A stretch of 64,000 nucleotides of DNA from Flavobacterium gyeonganense (GTDB lineage Bacteria > Bacteroidota > Bacteroidia > Flavobacteriales > Flavobacteriaceae), in contig NZ_CP121112.1 in NCBI RefSeq assembly GCF_029625295.1, positions 2,666,001-2,730,000 of the forward strand, read 5' to 3'. The translations under genes were made by a program, and so were the position numbers. The notes beneath the pieces were generated by a model. The model had not been told where the DNA came from. It saw only the letters and a list, made by a program, of their open reading frames with translations, and searched no databases. Shown here piece by piece: positions 33,096 to 42,704 of the stretch (its first letter is position 1; the number at the start of each line of letters is the position of its first letter).

Positions 33096-33515
33096 TTACT
33101 TTTCTCCTACGACCTTAAGTAGTCTTGTCCAACATTGTTGTTTTTTATCACTAGGTAAAAAATAAGACAACATAATTACAGTATTATCAATATGTTCTAT
33201 TTTATATTCTAAATTATCCCACACTAAAGTTGAGTCATTTTTTAGATACCATTTTTTAGGACCAATTATAATATCATCGTATTGCCCCTCGTGTAGAATA
33301 TAACCTTTTTTAAAATTAAAATTATATCTATGTGAGTATCCGTTTTTTTCAAATTTGAAATTAATTTCGCCACAACCAACATTATATTGTTGGGTATTAC
33401 TCCATTGCCAATAATGATCTTTAGGTGTTATAAAAATCGCCTCTATTTTATTTTTTTTAGTACACGAAATTAATAGAGTTAAAAATACTAAATATAATAA
33501 TTTATTCTTTCTCAT
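33096..33515 (-). CDS. putative lipoprotein (139 aa)
   Basis: Starts MRKNKLLYLVFLTLLISCTK, a lipoprotein signal with Cys18. The rest is a small beta-rich domain (WQWSNTQQYNVGCGEINFKF). No family is recognised. Its start overlaps the end of the metalloprotease-like gene by 14 nt, so the two are probably translated together and may function together at the cell surface. Confidence 0.75.
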   Translation of the reverse strand: MRKNKLLYLVFLTLLISCTKKNKIEAIFITPKDHYWQWSNTQQYNVGCGEINFKFEKNGYSHRYNFNFKKGYILHEGQYDDIIIGPKKWYLKNDSTLVWDNLEYKIEHIDNTVIMLSYFLPSDKKQQCWTRLLKVVGEK

Positions 33516-34770
33516 AGGTATATTTTACAGATTGTGGTAAATAGCCATTCATTTCAAAACTCAAAGATAAATTTCCAAGGCTATATTGTCCAAATTCAGG
33601 TGCTATAATTTTGATTTTGCCTTGGTGTTCTAAATTGAATTCATTAATTTTTGAAATAACTATATTATGGTCATAATTTAGATTTTCTCTTTTCTTTTGC
33701 TGATCTATATTTAACAAATAGTTACAAAATGAATAAACAACACTACTTTGATAATCAACATTTGAATCTTTAAAAGAGTCATCTTTCATTTGTTTTAAAT
33801 ATACATTTGCATGAGTTTCATAGGTGTCTTCCACCTTATTTATATTATCAATCACATGTAGTATTTCGTGTTTTAAAGTGCTTTTAAAACTATTTACATT
33901 ATCCAGATCTTTGCTAAAACCACCGTTTGAGTTTAAATAAATATGAGTTCCGGGTGGTGAATGCGTGTAGGCAGGAATTTCTGATGCTAGCTTTGTGTAT
34001 TTGGCACTGGTAATTTTAATGTCTTTGTTTGCCCCATCTAATTTTCTTGCTAAGTATACAGCAAATTTGGAAAGGTTAAACCTGTCTTTGTCGTCTTGTG
34101 GATTTAATTTTGAAGGCGATTTGTATGTGCCGTCCCTTGCTAATATTGTAACATTACCATCCGAATCTATCTTTCCGTATGGTTTATTTTCATATGTTAA
34201 TAGATCTACACCTGAAGGTGAATTTATTTCTATAGTATTATCATAAGGATTATATGAGTTCAAATCTACTTTTGATGTAGTCCAGTCCTCAGGGTAAGGA
34301 CCTGTAATATAAGGTGTAGGAACAAAATTCCATCTTATTATATTACCAGAACTATCAATCGAATAATAATAATTGTCGTTACTAGCTACATCATTATTAC
34401 CTTGATTGTCTCCTGTCGATGATCCACCCGATGTGCCCCCGCCCCAGCCAGAAAATGATCCACCTGAACCGTTATTCGTATTACTTCCGGATGAGCCTGT
34501 TCCTGTTGAGTCTGAGCCCTCGTAATAAATCACTTCATCACGATCCAGAATACCATCTCCATTTATGTCTGCATAAATTCTGCCATCTGAATCCTGAGCC
34601 CAAAGTCTGCCATTTTCATCCTCCCAGGTTTCTCCAGAGCCATTGTAATACCCATTTTCACCTAGCCCAGAATTATGATCCTGATCCCCACCAGTAATCT
34701 GCGCAAAACTACTTTGTCCTATTAATAAGCATAAGAACGTAAATGCTAAAATATAATATTTCTTTCTCAT
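33502..34770 (-). CDS. secreted protein with HEILH zinc-protease-like motif
   Basis: 422 residues. Signal peptide in the first 24 (LAFTFLCLLIGQSSFAQ). A calcium-loop-like segment DINGDGILDRDEV lies near residue 70, followed by a Gly/Ser/Asn-rich linker. From about residue 230 comes a globular domain with H301-E302-I-L-H305 (LKHEILHVIDN) followed by ETHANVY, which resembles gluzincin-type metalloproteases. No known peptidase family assigned. It sits just after the Sel1/T9SS gene and overlaps a lipoprotein gene. A toxin-like or matrix-processing role is possible but not shown. Confidence 0.75.
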   Translation of the reverse strand: MRKKYYILAFTFLCLLIGQSSFAQITGGDQDHNSGLGENGYYNGSGETWEDENGRLWAQDSDGRIYADINGDGILDRDEVIYYEGSDSTGTGSSGSNTNNGSGGSFSGWGGGTSGGSSTGDNQGNNDVASNDNYYYSIDSSGNIIRWNFVPTPYITGPYPEDWTTSKVDLNSYNPYDNTIEINSPSGVDLLTYENKPYGKIDSDGNVTILARDGTYKSPSKLNPQDDKDRFNLSKFAVYLARKLDGANKDIKITSAKYTKLASEIPAYTHSPPGTHIYLNSNGGFSKDLDNVNSFKSTLKHEILHVIDNINKVEDTYETHANVYLKQMKDDSFKDSNVDYQSSVVYSFCNYLLNIDQQKKRENLNYDHNIVISKINEFNLEHQGKIKIIAPEFGQYSLGNLSLSFEMNGYLPQSVKYTYEKE

Positions 34771-34775
34771 AGCTC

Positions 34776-36314
34776 TTATTTTTTAATTAAAATAGTCGTT
34801 TTTACTTCTGTACCGTAAGTGAGCCTCAGTACGTAATACCCCGCAGGAGCATTTAATGAGAGAGTTCTGGTTTGTGTTCCCTGCTCCAGATTGTTCCATT
34901 GCTGGCTGTAGAGTTCCCTGCCTGTAATGTAATAAATGCTCACTCCTACGTCTGCAGTTTTTGCCAAATCGAAACTAAGGCTAAAGTCTGTTGCTACAGG
35001 ATTAGGGTATATGGCTACAGAAGAAATGACTTCCTGAACTTCGCTTGTTCTGGTTTGTTTTTTCTCTAAAATCAGGTACATTGGTTTTTCGTTTTCACGC
35101 TCTTTGATATTATAAAGTTGCAGGTTTCCTACTATAAACAACGATTCATCGGTTTGCAGTAATTGTAGTCTGGCATCTTTAAATTCATATCGATTAAGAC
35201 TGCCTTTGTAAAAATGCTCGGTACGGTCTATTTTAGAATCCTTAAATACAATGGCATCCTCTTGGATTTGAGCCTTAAAAGTAACGGTATCACCATCAAT
35301 TTCTTTCCATTCGCCATTTAATGCTTTGCCATCCTGATTTAAATCTATCTGCAATGAAGTTTTGCTTAAGATATTTTGACCGCTAAAGTCATAGCGTAAT
35401 ATATAACCGGTGTAATTGCCGGAAATATCAGTTGCAATAAGAGCCTGTTTGACCTTTTTGAAAGTTTCAGGAGCTTCAGTCTCCTTAATGGTTATGACTT
35501 CTCCAATAGGAGCCGAAATGGTTTTTACCTGATTCGGACTATGATTTTCGGCCTCCGGATCATCCAGTTCCATCTGAGATGGCTTTACACCCATTGCTGC
35601 TGATTTACTGAGATGGGACTTAGCTTTTTCTAAATCGATATTTACTCCATAACCATTGCGGTAACACAGGCCCAACATGTACATTGCCCAGGGATTGTTT
35701 TTTTGTATGGCAACTTCAAAATGCTGTATGGCAATACCATAGTCTTGTGTACAGCCAAAGCCTTTATAATACAAATAACCTTGTAAATAACTGCAGTGTG
35801 AATTTCCTTTTTCAGCACCTTGTTTAAAAATGCTCATCGCGAGAGGATAATCCTGAGGAACTCCGTTTCCTCTCATTAGCATTCGCCCCCATGCAGTATA
35901 AGCAAAAGTATACCCTGATATTGCTGCTTTTTCAAAATACTGTATTGCTTTTATGGGATTTGCTGGGACACTTATGCCTTCCTGGTATATTATTCCGAGA
36001 TTGTACCAGGCTTTAGCATAACCTGCCTTCGCTGCTTTTTCAAGCCATTTTATTCCTTCTTCTTCATTTACGGATATTCCAGTGCCTTTGGTGTAGATAA
36101 GTCCCAGTGCATTCATGGCCACTGAATTGCCTTGTGCTGCCAATTCAGTGTAACTGGCTATTGCTTTTTCAGGATTATAGTTTCTGCTTCCTTTTACAAG
36201 TTGAAGCCTAGCCATTATTAATGATTTGTTAGTATCTGGAGATTCCTGAGATTGTCCGAGCATACTACTCAGGAGCAACAACAAGTATACTCCTTTTTGG
36301 GTAATTTTCATCAT
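34776..36314 (-). CDS. Sel1-repeat protein with type IX secretion sorting tail
   Basis: 512 residues. Signal peptide at the N-terminus. About six Sel1-like repeats run from residue 50 to 250 (AMNALGLIYTKGTGI, AWYNLGIIYQEGISV, AMYMLGLCYRNGYGV). A beta domain follows, and the last 80 residues form a type A sorting domain (SVAIYPNPVATDFSLSF ... GYYVLRLTYGTEVKTTILIKK). It should be exported by T9SS and attached to the surface. Sel1 repeats mediate protein contacts. Ends 6 nt before the protease-like gene starts. Confidence 0.85.
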   Translation of the reverse strand: MMKITQKGVYLLLLLSSMLGQSQESPDTNKSLIMARLQLVKGSRNYNPEKAIASYTELAAQGNSVAMNALGLIYTKGTGISVNEEEGIKWLEKAAKAGYAKAWYNLGIIYQEGISVPANPIKAIQYFEKAAISGYTFAYTAWGRMLMRGNGVPQDYPLAMSIFKQGAEKGNSHCSYLQGYLYYKGFGCTQDYGIAIQHFEVAIQKNNPWAMYMLGLCYRNGYGVNIDLEKAKSHLSKSAAMGVKPSQMELDDPEAENHSPNQVKTISAPIGEVITIKETEAPETFKKVKQALIATDISGNYTGYILRYDFSGQNILSKTSLQIDLNQDGKALNGEWKEIDGDTVTFKAQIQEDAIVFKDSKIDRTEHFYKGSLNRYEFKDARLQLLQTDESLFIVGNLQLYNIKERENEKPMYLILEKKQTRTSEVQEVISSVAIYPNPVATDFSLSFDLAKTADVGVSIYYITGRELYSQQWNNLEQGTQTRTLSLNAPAGYYVLRLTYGTEVKTTILIKK

Positions 36315-36382
36315 TTGGTTATATATTGAGGTTAATAATCATACATTCCAGAGAATTTTATGGTTCACAGTTTTGGCAAACT

Positions 36383-37656
36383 TTACCATGCTAAGGCATT
36401 TTTTGCATTTTCATTTTTAGCTTTGCTTCGTTTTATGGCGTCCAGCTGCACTAATATTTCAGGTTTTTTTTGCTCAACATCACGAACCAGAAAACGCGTT
36501 TCAGAAGTGTTCCAGTTTTTGTTTTTTTCCAATGCAATCAATAATTTCAGGTGGTAAGTAGCCAGTTCAGGCATTAATTTTTGTATGTCTGCATTTTTAG
36601 TCAGTCCTTCTGATTCTAATGCAGACAAGCTTTGATTTGCTTTTTTTACGGCTTCATTTTTATTTTTCAAAGTGAGCCACTTATTGAATTGATCAGGGGT
36701 TATAATTTGGGTTATATTGTCAAATTCTGAGGGTAATGGTTTGGGAGGGCTTAAGCTTCCCTTTAAGTCATTTTCTTTATTTTCAATTATGATTTTTTCA
36801 AATGCAATATACTTAGCTAAGAGTGTGTCAATTTGATTTTTTGTAAGGTCGAGTTCTTTTTCAAATTTAACTACCGATGCATATTTATTATTAGCGTGTT
36901 TTTGGTCTGAAAGGATTTTAGCTCTAATCAATATAGGCGGTTCCATAAGTGTAGCTTTCAGGCTCAGGAAATCCTGTTTCTTTTTTCAAATCGTTCTGCT
37001 TTTTTATCCAGATAACCATTTTTATTAAAATGATAGTCTTTTATTTGTTGGTACTCTTCCTGTTCCTTTCCAGGGATATTTATTTTTAGTTTTTCAACAC
37101 TTGCCCAGTCACTTTTAGTTTCCGCAATAGATTCGTCTTTGTACGAAAAATTGATTATTTGCGAATATTGATTTTGATTTAAGATTGTAGATAGTTTTCG
37201 ATTTTCAAACTGGAGAGTTACTTTAGCTGATTTTTTAGGGGTATTCTCCAAGGAATCATTTAATTGACGTATTTTACTGATTTGTGTTGATTCGAGTTTT
37301 AATTCGGGTGCGAATTTTAAGGCTATCAAAAATCGATTGTCTTTATCCATTTCATAAGCATATTGTTCCATCTCTTCAATAGATAATATGTTTTTTAGAA
37401 ACGTTTTATCAATAGTGTAATCATTTTTTAATTGATCTGCAGTGATGCCAGCTGCTAAACCAGCATTTACGATACTATCTGTTCTGATGAATTTTTTAGC
37501 AATTTTAATTTGCTTGTCTTCACTCAAATTTACTTTTGAGGTTACTTCGTCTATTTTATATATAATATGTGCCGGATATCGCTTGCTGACATTAGGGCTT
37601 ACCTGTGCTATATTTAAAATAGGCACTAATAGCAAAATTTGGAATAGTGTTTTCAT
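36383..37656 (-). CDS. hypothetical secreted protein, probably one gene split by a frameshift
   Basis: Two frames: 36964-37656 (230 aa, signal peptide MKTLFQILLLVPILNIAQ) and 36383-36946 (187 aa, no plausible own start region). Adding one base to the T6 run at 36981-36986 joins them through RFEKKKQDFLSLKATLMEPP, giving about 424 residues. Both halves are Lys-rich and helical, with alternating short helices that resemble each other (KLESTQISKIRQL, DLTKNQIDTLLAK). No known domain is recognised. A two-gene reading remains possible. Located between the Sel1 and transglutaminase genes in one direction. Confidence 0.6.
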
Positions 37657-37731
37657 TTTTTTGTTATTTTGAATAGTATAAATTGATCTAAGATTTTGCA
37701 GTTTTTTTATATGTGTAATGTACTACCTCTG

Positions 37732-39297
37732 TTAGAACCAAAAATGTTCGCCATTGTCTTCTATAATAAAAGGACGTTCTAAACCTTTGGAGTCCCCCGC
37801 TAAAAATAGAAACAAAGCATTTTTAGGGACTTTTTCAAACTTCATTTCTGTTATAGGGCTTGTTACGGTTTGTTTTCCCAATATTTTCCATTTGTTATCC
37901 CAGTACAAAAGCTGGTAGGTGATGCCGAGTTTAAATTTCAGGTATTTTTCTTTTTCTGCTATAACAACCTCGCTGGTTTGTGCAAGGTCAGGCTGCAGTA
38001 CCTTTGTGGTAGTATTGCCTATAACAACCGGAGCACCTGCGGGCGTTAATTTACCGTTGTTATAGTATTGCGGTATAATGACTGTTTGTTTGCACAGTTT
38101 TGTAAAAACAGTTTCGTTTTTATCTGTTTTTCCCCACCAGAAAGGTCTCCATGCCAATCCGTTAAAAGTCGTTGCGTACACAATTTTAGGTTGAATTGCT
38201 GTAGGATACAAAGGGCATTTTACGGTAGTAGTCTCCCAGAAATCATTGGTTACATCAATGTAATTTTGCTGTTGCAAGAAGCCTTTTGGTATATTGCTTA
38301 TATCTTCGAAACTGGCTAATGTTTCCGGATTTTTAGAATACGTCAGACGTATTACTTTGGCAGGTTCCCTTGCCAGATTCTGACGAAAATCCTTTGTCCC
38401 GTAATCGCAATTAAGCATTTGTTTGTTTTCATCAAAAAATGTATTGGTGTAATGACCTTCTGTTGCTGTTGCCCAAAACGGAATGATGTTGACTGCTGCT
38501 GCGATACCCTGCGAGCGCATGGTAAATACATTCATGCTGGCAATATCTGAGCAGGGTCCCTGTTTGCGGAAAAGCAATTGAAGGCTGCCTAGTCTTGGCA
38601 AAGGTTCGCTGCGTTTTTCTTTCCAGTTGTTGACAAACCAGATGTCCTGATCATCTTTGACATAAGGTAAGGCGGCTTGAAAACCCCTGGCAGTAATTTT
38701 ATCTTTTATCCATTTAAATTTACCAGCATAAGTACTGCGCCAGTCTTGAATTGGTTCTACGCTTACTCTGTACGGTAAAATGTATTCGCAAAAATCCTCG
38801 AATGAAGTTGTTTTTACAGCAGAAGATCGCCAGGCTTTAAAAGCATTTTCTAAATTTTCAATTAAAAATTCACTCTTGATGTTTTCGATATCTTTGTAAA
38901 TAACAGGTTTGGGTTTGATGTCGGGATTTTTTTCTTTGATTGCTGCAAAAGCAGTTTGTGCCTGGAGAAAATCCGGGTAATCTAACTCATTATAATCGAT
39001 TTTGTTTCCTTTAGTATCTTCCCAATAATAATCAGACGAAGAATGAATATCCATATTGGCAATCAAAAACTGCATCGCTTTTATTTTTTGGTCGTCACCG
39101 GTTTTATAAGCATATTGTAAGGCTTTTTCAAGTTCGGGTCTATTAGTTCCGGCATTTTTCAGATTTGTTTCAACAGAAGCAGGATATTGTGCCTGAATTA
39201 AAAGAGGAATTAGGAAGAATACGATTTTCAGGATTCCCGAAATTCGAAGAACAGAATATTGGGATATATTTATTTTGGTAGTTTTTTTATCATACAT
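37732..39297 (-). CDS. transglutaminase-like protein
   Basis: 521 residues. N-terminal hydrophobic segment at about 20-36 for export. The central papain-like fold has a candidate triad: Cys in KQGPCSDIASMNVFT, His in ATEGHYTNTFFDE, Asp in LNCDYGTKDF. The C-terminal third is beta-rich. Bacterial members act as proteases or crosslinking enzymes. It lies in the accessory block between gldA copies and reads with its neighbours. Substrate not known. Confidence 0.8.
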   Translation of the reverse strand: MYDKKTTKINISQYSVLRISGILKIVFFLIPLLIQAQYPASVETNLKNAGTNRPELEKALQYAYKTGDDQKIKAMQFLIANMDIHSSSDYYWEDTKGNKIDYNELDYPDFLQAQTAFAAIKEKNPDIKPKPVIYKDIENIKSEFLIENLENAFKAWRSSAVKTTSFEDFCEYILPYRVSVEPIQDWRSTYAGKFKWIKDKITARGFQAALPYVKDDQDIWFVNNWKEKRSEPLPRLGSLQLLFRKQGPCSDIASMNVFTMRSQGIAAAVNIIPFWATATEGHYTNTFFDENKQMLNCDYGTKDFRQNLAREPAKVIRLTYSKNPETLASFEDISNIPKGFLQQQNYIDVTNDFWETTTVKCPLYPTAIQPKIVYATTFNGLAWRPFWWGKTDKNETVFTKLCKQTVIIPQYYNNGKLTPAGAPVVIGNTTTKVLQPDLAQTSEVVIAEKEKYLKFKLGITYQLLYWDNKWKILGKQTVTSPITEMKFEKVPKNALFLFLAGDSKGLERPFIIEDNGEHFWF

Positions 39298-39321
39298 ATT
39301 ATTTATTTTAATTTTTATACT

Positions 39322-41192
39322 TTAATTGATTCTCGATTTTTGGTTTATTTCATTTTGTTTGAATTTTGCCTGCTCGAAATTGTTTAACAAAATCTGACAC
39401 CTTTTTTTATACTGATTCACTTTTTCGGATGGTATTTTTGGTTGAAGCTGAATAATTTCCTCTGCCAGAGCCGCTGCTTTAGAAGTTTTATTGTTTTTTA
39501 GGTACCCTTTTAGAAGTCTCATTCGATACGAGAACTTTATCGGATACAAAGCACTAAGTATTTCGTATTGCTTAACCGCCTGCGGATATTGTTTTAGTCT
39601 TTCATAACAAATCCCAGTTCCTAAATAAATATCCGGTAACGAGCTTAATGCTCTTGCTTTTTGAAAACAGTCTAAAGACTTTTGGTATAATTGTTTTTCA
39701 AAATAAATGGCACCATAGTTTTTCCAATAATTAGGATCTTCTTGTAAGCAAATCTCTAAAGGAGATATGATTTGTAAGGCTTGTTCATAATGTCCTGCTT
39801 CTTTTGAGAGTTTCGCTTTTTTGTTTTGTATGTCAGCCGAAGCCATTCCAAAAATCAGATAAGATGCATACAAACTGACTGATGCCACTACAATTTTAGT
39901 AAGGATAGGAAATGCCCTGTTTTTTTCAATGAAAGTAAGATATAGAGAAAACTTTAAATTTTTTAAAGTGCTGCAAATAATGGAGGCATAGATTATTCCC
40001 ATGCACATTACAGGTACAATTTGCATAGTAGAATTTACCATTGACATTGTCATAAAGGCTACTATCCCCGCATAGGCTAAATTGAAAAAACTGTTGGTCT
40101 GTAAATCATTATCCTGATTGATATCATCTTGATTTATTCTGTTTCTTTGTTTTAAGCTAAAAAGTAAAGAACCAAAAAATAGAGAAATTAACAGAAGACC
40201 AATGCTCCCGCCTTCAACTGTATTTTGAAGGATTTCATTATGAGGCATAATCACAGGCCCAGCATTGGTTAATTCTTCGGTAGTTGCTTTTCTTTTTTGA
40301 ATATAGTTTGCCTGATATAAATTGTATTCTTTCTCAAAATAACCGTAGCCATAACCCGTTAATGGTTTTTCGGCAGCCATTTGTGTAGATACTTTCCATA
40401 TGAATTTCCGTCCATCGGCAGAATCTTTTTTTGCATTATATAAACTTGAACTTAAAGCAAAACCGATCATTATTGCTAAGATAAATACCGCTTTGACGGT
40501 AATACTGTTTTTTTTGTTTTTTAACCAATCTGCTAACTTATACTCTAAGCTATAGAAGACAAGTATTGATAAAATGGTTCCAATAAAGGCTGTTCGGCAT
40601 TTAAGCAGTAGCATTGCAATTAGCAGAAACAAAAAGCCTGTTAAGAATAATTTTCTGTATCGGGTCTGAAATAGGTATAGAAAAATTGGTATTGTAAGCG
40701 CTAAAAAGATAGCCGTGACATTGGGATTATTCCAACTGCCTGTAACCTGGAAAAATTTATTTGCACTTTTGAATATACCCAAAAACTGGAGAAGACAATG
40801 TAAAGATTCCATAATGGCAATTCCTGCAACCCCCATTAAAAATTGTCTCGATTTGAAGTCAGTTTTGCTAAAAATACGAGTTGCGCTAATAAATAGAAAA
40901 TAGAGAGCAATACTATAAATGGTGAAAACCAGCGTTGCTTTATTTGTCATATAATTGCATAAGACATACATACTCCATATTCCGAACAAAACAACAGGTG
41001 TTTTGAATTTAAAATCTTTTTGGACAGGAGAAAAAAAGAGATAATTGTAAAGAGAAAAACAGTGATACAAAATCCGTAATAAGCAACAGCTGTTGAGGTG
41101 TAAAAACATTCGGTATTAACGAGTGTTACAATAATAACAGTAAATAACAACAGAATATTTAATGTATTATTAAGATAATAAATGAATTTCAA
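39322..41192 (-). CDS. O-antigen-ligase-like membrane protein with TPRs, frameshifted near N-terminus
   Basis: The 595-residue frame starting 41109 begins with an unlikely N-terminus. A second frame starting at 41192 (MKFIYYLNNTLNILLLFTVI) gives normal membrane helices and runs into it: one extra A in the run at 41017-41021 joins LLSKK to DFKFKTPVVLFGIW. The product has about ten membrane segments and the Wzy/WaaL loop (KPLTGYGYGYFEKEYN, PHNEILQNTVEGGSIG). TPR repeats run from about residue 450 of the long frame (NYGAIYFEKQLYQKSLDCF). It may ligate or polymerise surface polysaccharide, or modify proteins. Confidence 0.78.
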
Positions 41193-41415
41193 TTTTTTTA
41201 ACTTTAAAAATGATAAGAGCGTAAAAATAGAGTTAAAAAAAATGATAGGTAATACCGGAATTTAGTGATATTTGTGTTATTTACATTTATTAATTTTATA
41301 CTTAATGAAGTACGATGTCACGAGTTTTTTTATTTATGAAAATAAAGTTTATTTGAAGCAGACAATATTGCTGTTTCTTTATAATATAAGTTTTTACTGT
41401 AATTTGTTATTATAA

Positions 41416-41452
41416 AAAAAGAGGAAACCGTATCTGTACGGCTTCCTCTTTT
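41416..41452 (-). terminator. terminator after gldA
   Basis: On the minus strand AAAAGAGGAA-CCGTA pairs with TACGG-TTCCTCTTTT, followed by a T run, 18 nt after the gldA stop. The adjoining 41193-41415 holds no recognised gene. Confidence 0.85.
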
Positions 41453-41469
41453 GTGATGAGTCTTAAAAC

Positions 41470-42366
41470 CTATTTGGTAATCTCCCTGAAAACAGCTTCC
41501 AGGTTTTTATTTTTCTGATTAAGCTGCAAAGTTTTTAATCCATTATCGTGTGCAAAATCAAAAACAGCGGGTCTCATGTCTTTATCTGACAGGAAAGTTA
41601 ATTCCCAAAGACAATCGTGTATGTTTTTAAACGATTTTAAATGCGGGATTGCAGCAATTGCCTGTTCTTCAATTTTATAATCAAATTCAACTTCGATTAC
41701 CTGTTCTTTATCTGCCGAAATTAAATGGTCCAGTTTTTTATCTGCTACAATTTTTCCTTTGTCAATAATGATCACGCGGTCACAAATGGCCTCTACTTCC
41801 TGCATGATGTGAGTTGACAGAAATACGGTTTTATCTTTACCAACATTTTTAATCACATTTCTAATTTCAATCAATTGATTCGGATCTAATCCTGTAGTCG
41901 GTTCGTCCAGAATCAACACATCAGGATTGTGTAATAGGGCATTGGCAAGACCTACACGCTGACGGTATCCTTTTGATAACTGACTGATTTTTTTATGGCT
42001 CTCCGGTGATAGTCCTGTGAGTTGAATCACTTCTTCGATTCTGGATTTATTCACTTTATAAACATCGGCATTAAAAGCCAAATATTCACGAACATATAAA
42101 TCTAAATATAGAGGATTATGTTCTGGTAAATAGCCAATAGAACGCTGGACCTCTTTTGTATTTGCCAAAACATCCTGGCCATTTACTAAAGCTGAGCCAT
42201 CATCTGCAAGTAAATAAGTGGTCAAAATCTTCATTAAAGTAGATTTTCCGGCACCATTTGGACCAAGAAATCCAACTATTTCCCCTTTTTGAATCGAGAA
42301 TGAAATAGCATCTAATGCTTTTTGAGTTCCGTAACTTTTTGATATGTTGTTTACTTCTATCGACAT
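41470..42366 (-). CDS. gldA: gliding motility ABC transporter ATP-binding protein GldA
   Basis: 298 residues. Walker A GFLGPNGAGKSTLMKIL, Q-loop GYLPEHNPLYLDL, signature QLSKGYRQRVGLANALL, Walker B DVLILDEPTTGLDP, H-loop LSTHIMQEVEAICD. The length and the C-terminal KNLEAVFREITK fit GldA, the ATPase of the GldAFG transporter tied to gliding in Flavobacterium. A decayed copy of its 3' end lies at 32619. Between gldA and metE (42367-42704) lie only a dispersed repeat and AT-rich sequence. Confidence 0.9.
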   Translation of the reverse strand: MSIEVNNISKSYGTQKALDAISFSIQKGEIVGFLGPNGAGKSTLMKILTTYLLADDGSALVNGQDVLANTKEVQRSIGYLPEHNPLYLDLYVREYLAFNADVYKVNKSRIEEVIQLTGLSPESHKKISQLSKGYRQRVGLANALLHNPDVLILDEPTTGLDPNQLIEIRNVIKNVGKDKTVFLSTHIMQEVEAICDRVIIIDKGKIVADKKLDHLISADKEQVIEVEFDYKIEEQAIAAIPHLKSFKNIHDCLWELTFLSDKDMRPAVFDFAHDNGLKTLQLNQKNKNLEAVFREITK

Positions 42367-42505
42367 GACTTTTTATTTACTGCAAAAATAAACAGAAATA
42401 GTATCGGTTGCTAAATTTTGTTCTTTATTGAACTTAATTAAATTGAAAATTTAAAAGGTTGGCCTTAAAAAACAGAAAACAATAATGAAAACGAAAGCCT
42501 TTGAT

Positions 42506-42579
42506 TTAGCCCCGATAGGAACGACATCCTTTTTCTGGCTCCTTTAGCCGGAAAAAGATATAGTGAATAGCGGGAGAGG
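42506..42579 (+). repeat. flavobacterial intergenic repeat (AGCCCCGAT type)
   Basis: Starts AGCCCCGATAGGAACGACAT, continues with ATCCTTTTTCTGGCTCC/GGAAAAAGATATAG arms and ends GAATAGCGGGAGAGG. A familiar dispersed element in Flavobacterium genomes; other copies at 21043 and 26701. A short open frame over it (42563-42757) is not a gene. Confidence 0.8.
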
Positions 42580-42704
42580 TTTTATACTAATGAAGATGTC
42601 TCTGCTTCAAAAAAAATGCCAACAAAGTGAAGCCGGAACGAATCATAACTACAAGAGTCCGACTTCACCTGTTGACAATAAAACAAGAAATTATTTAAAA
42701 GGCA

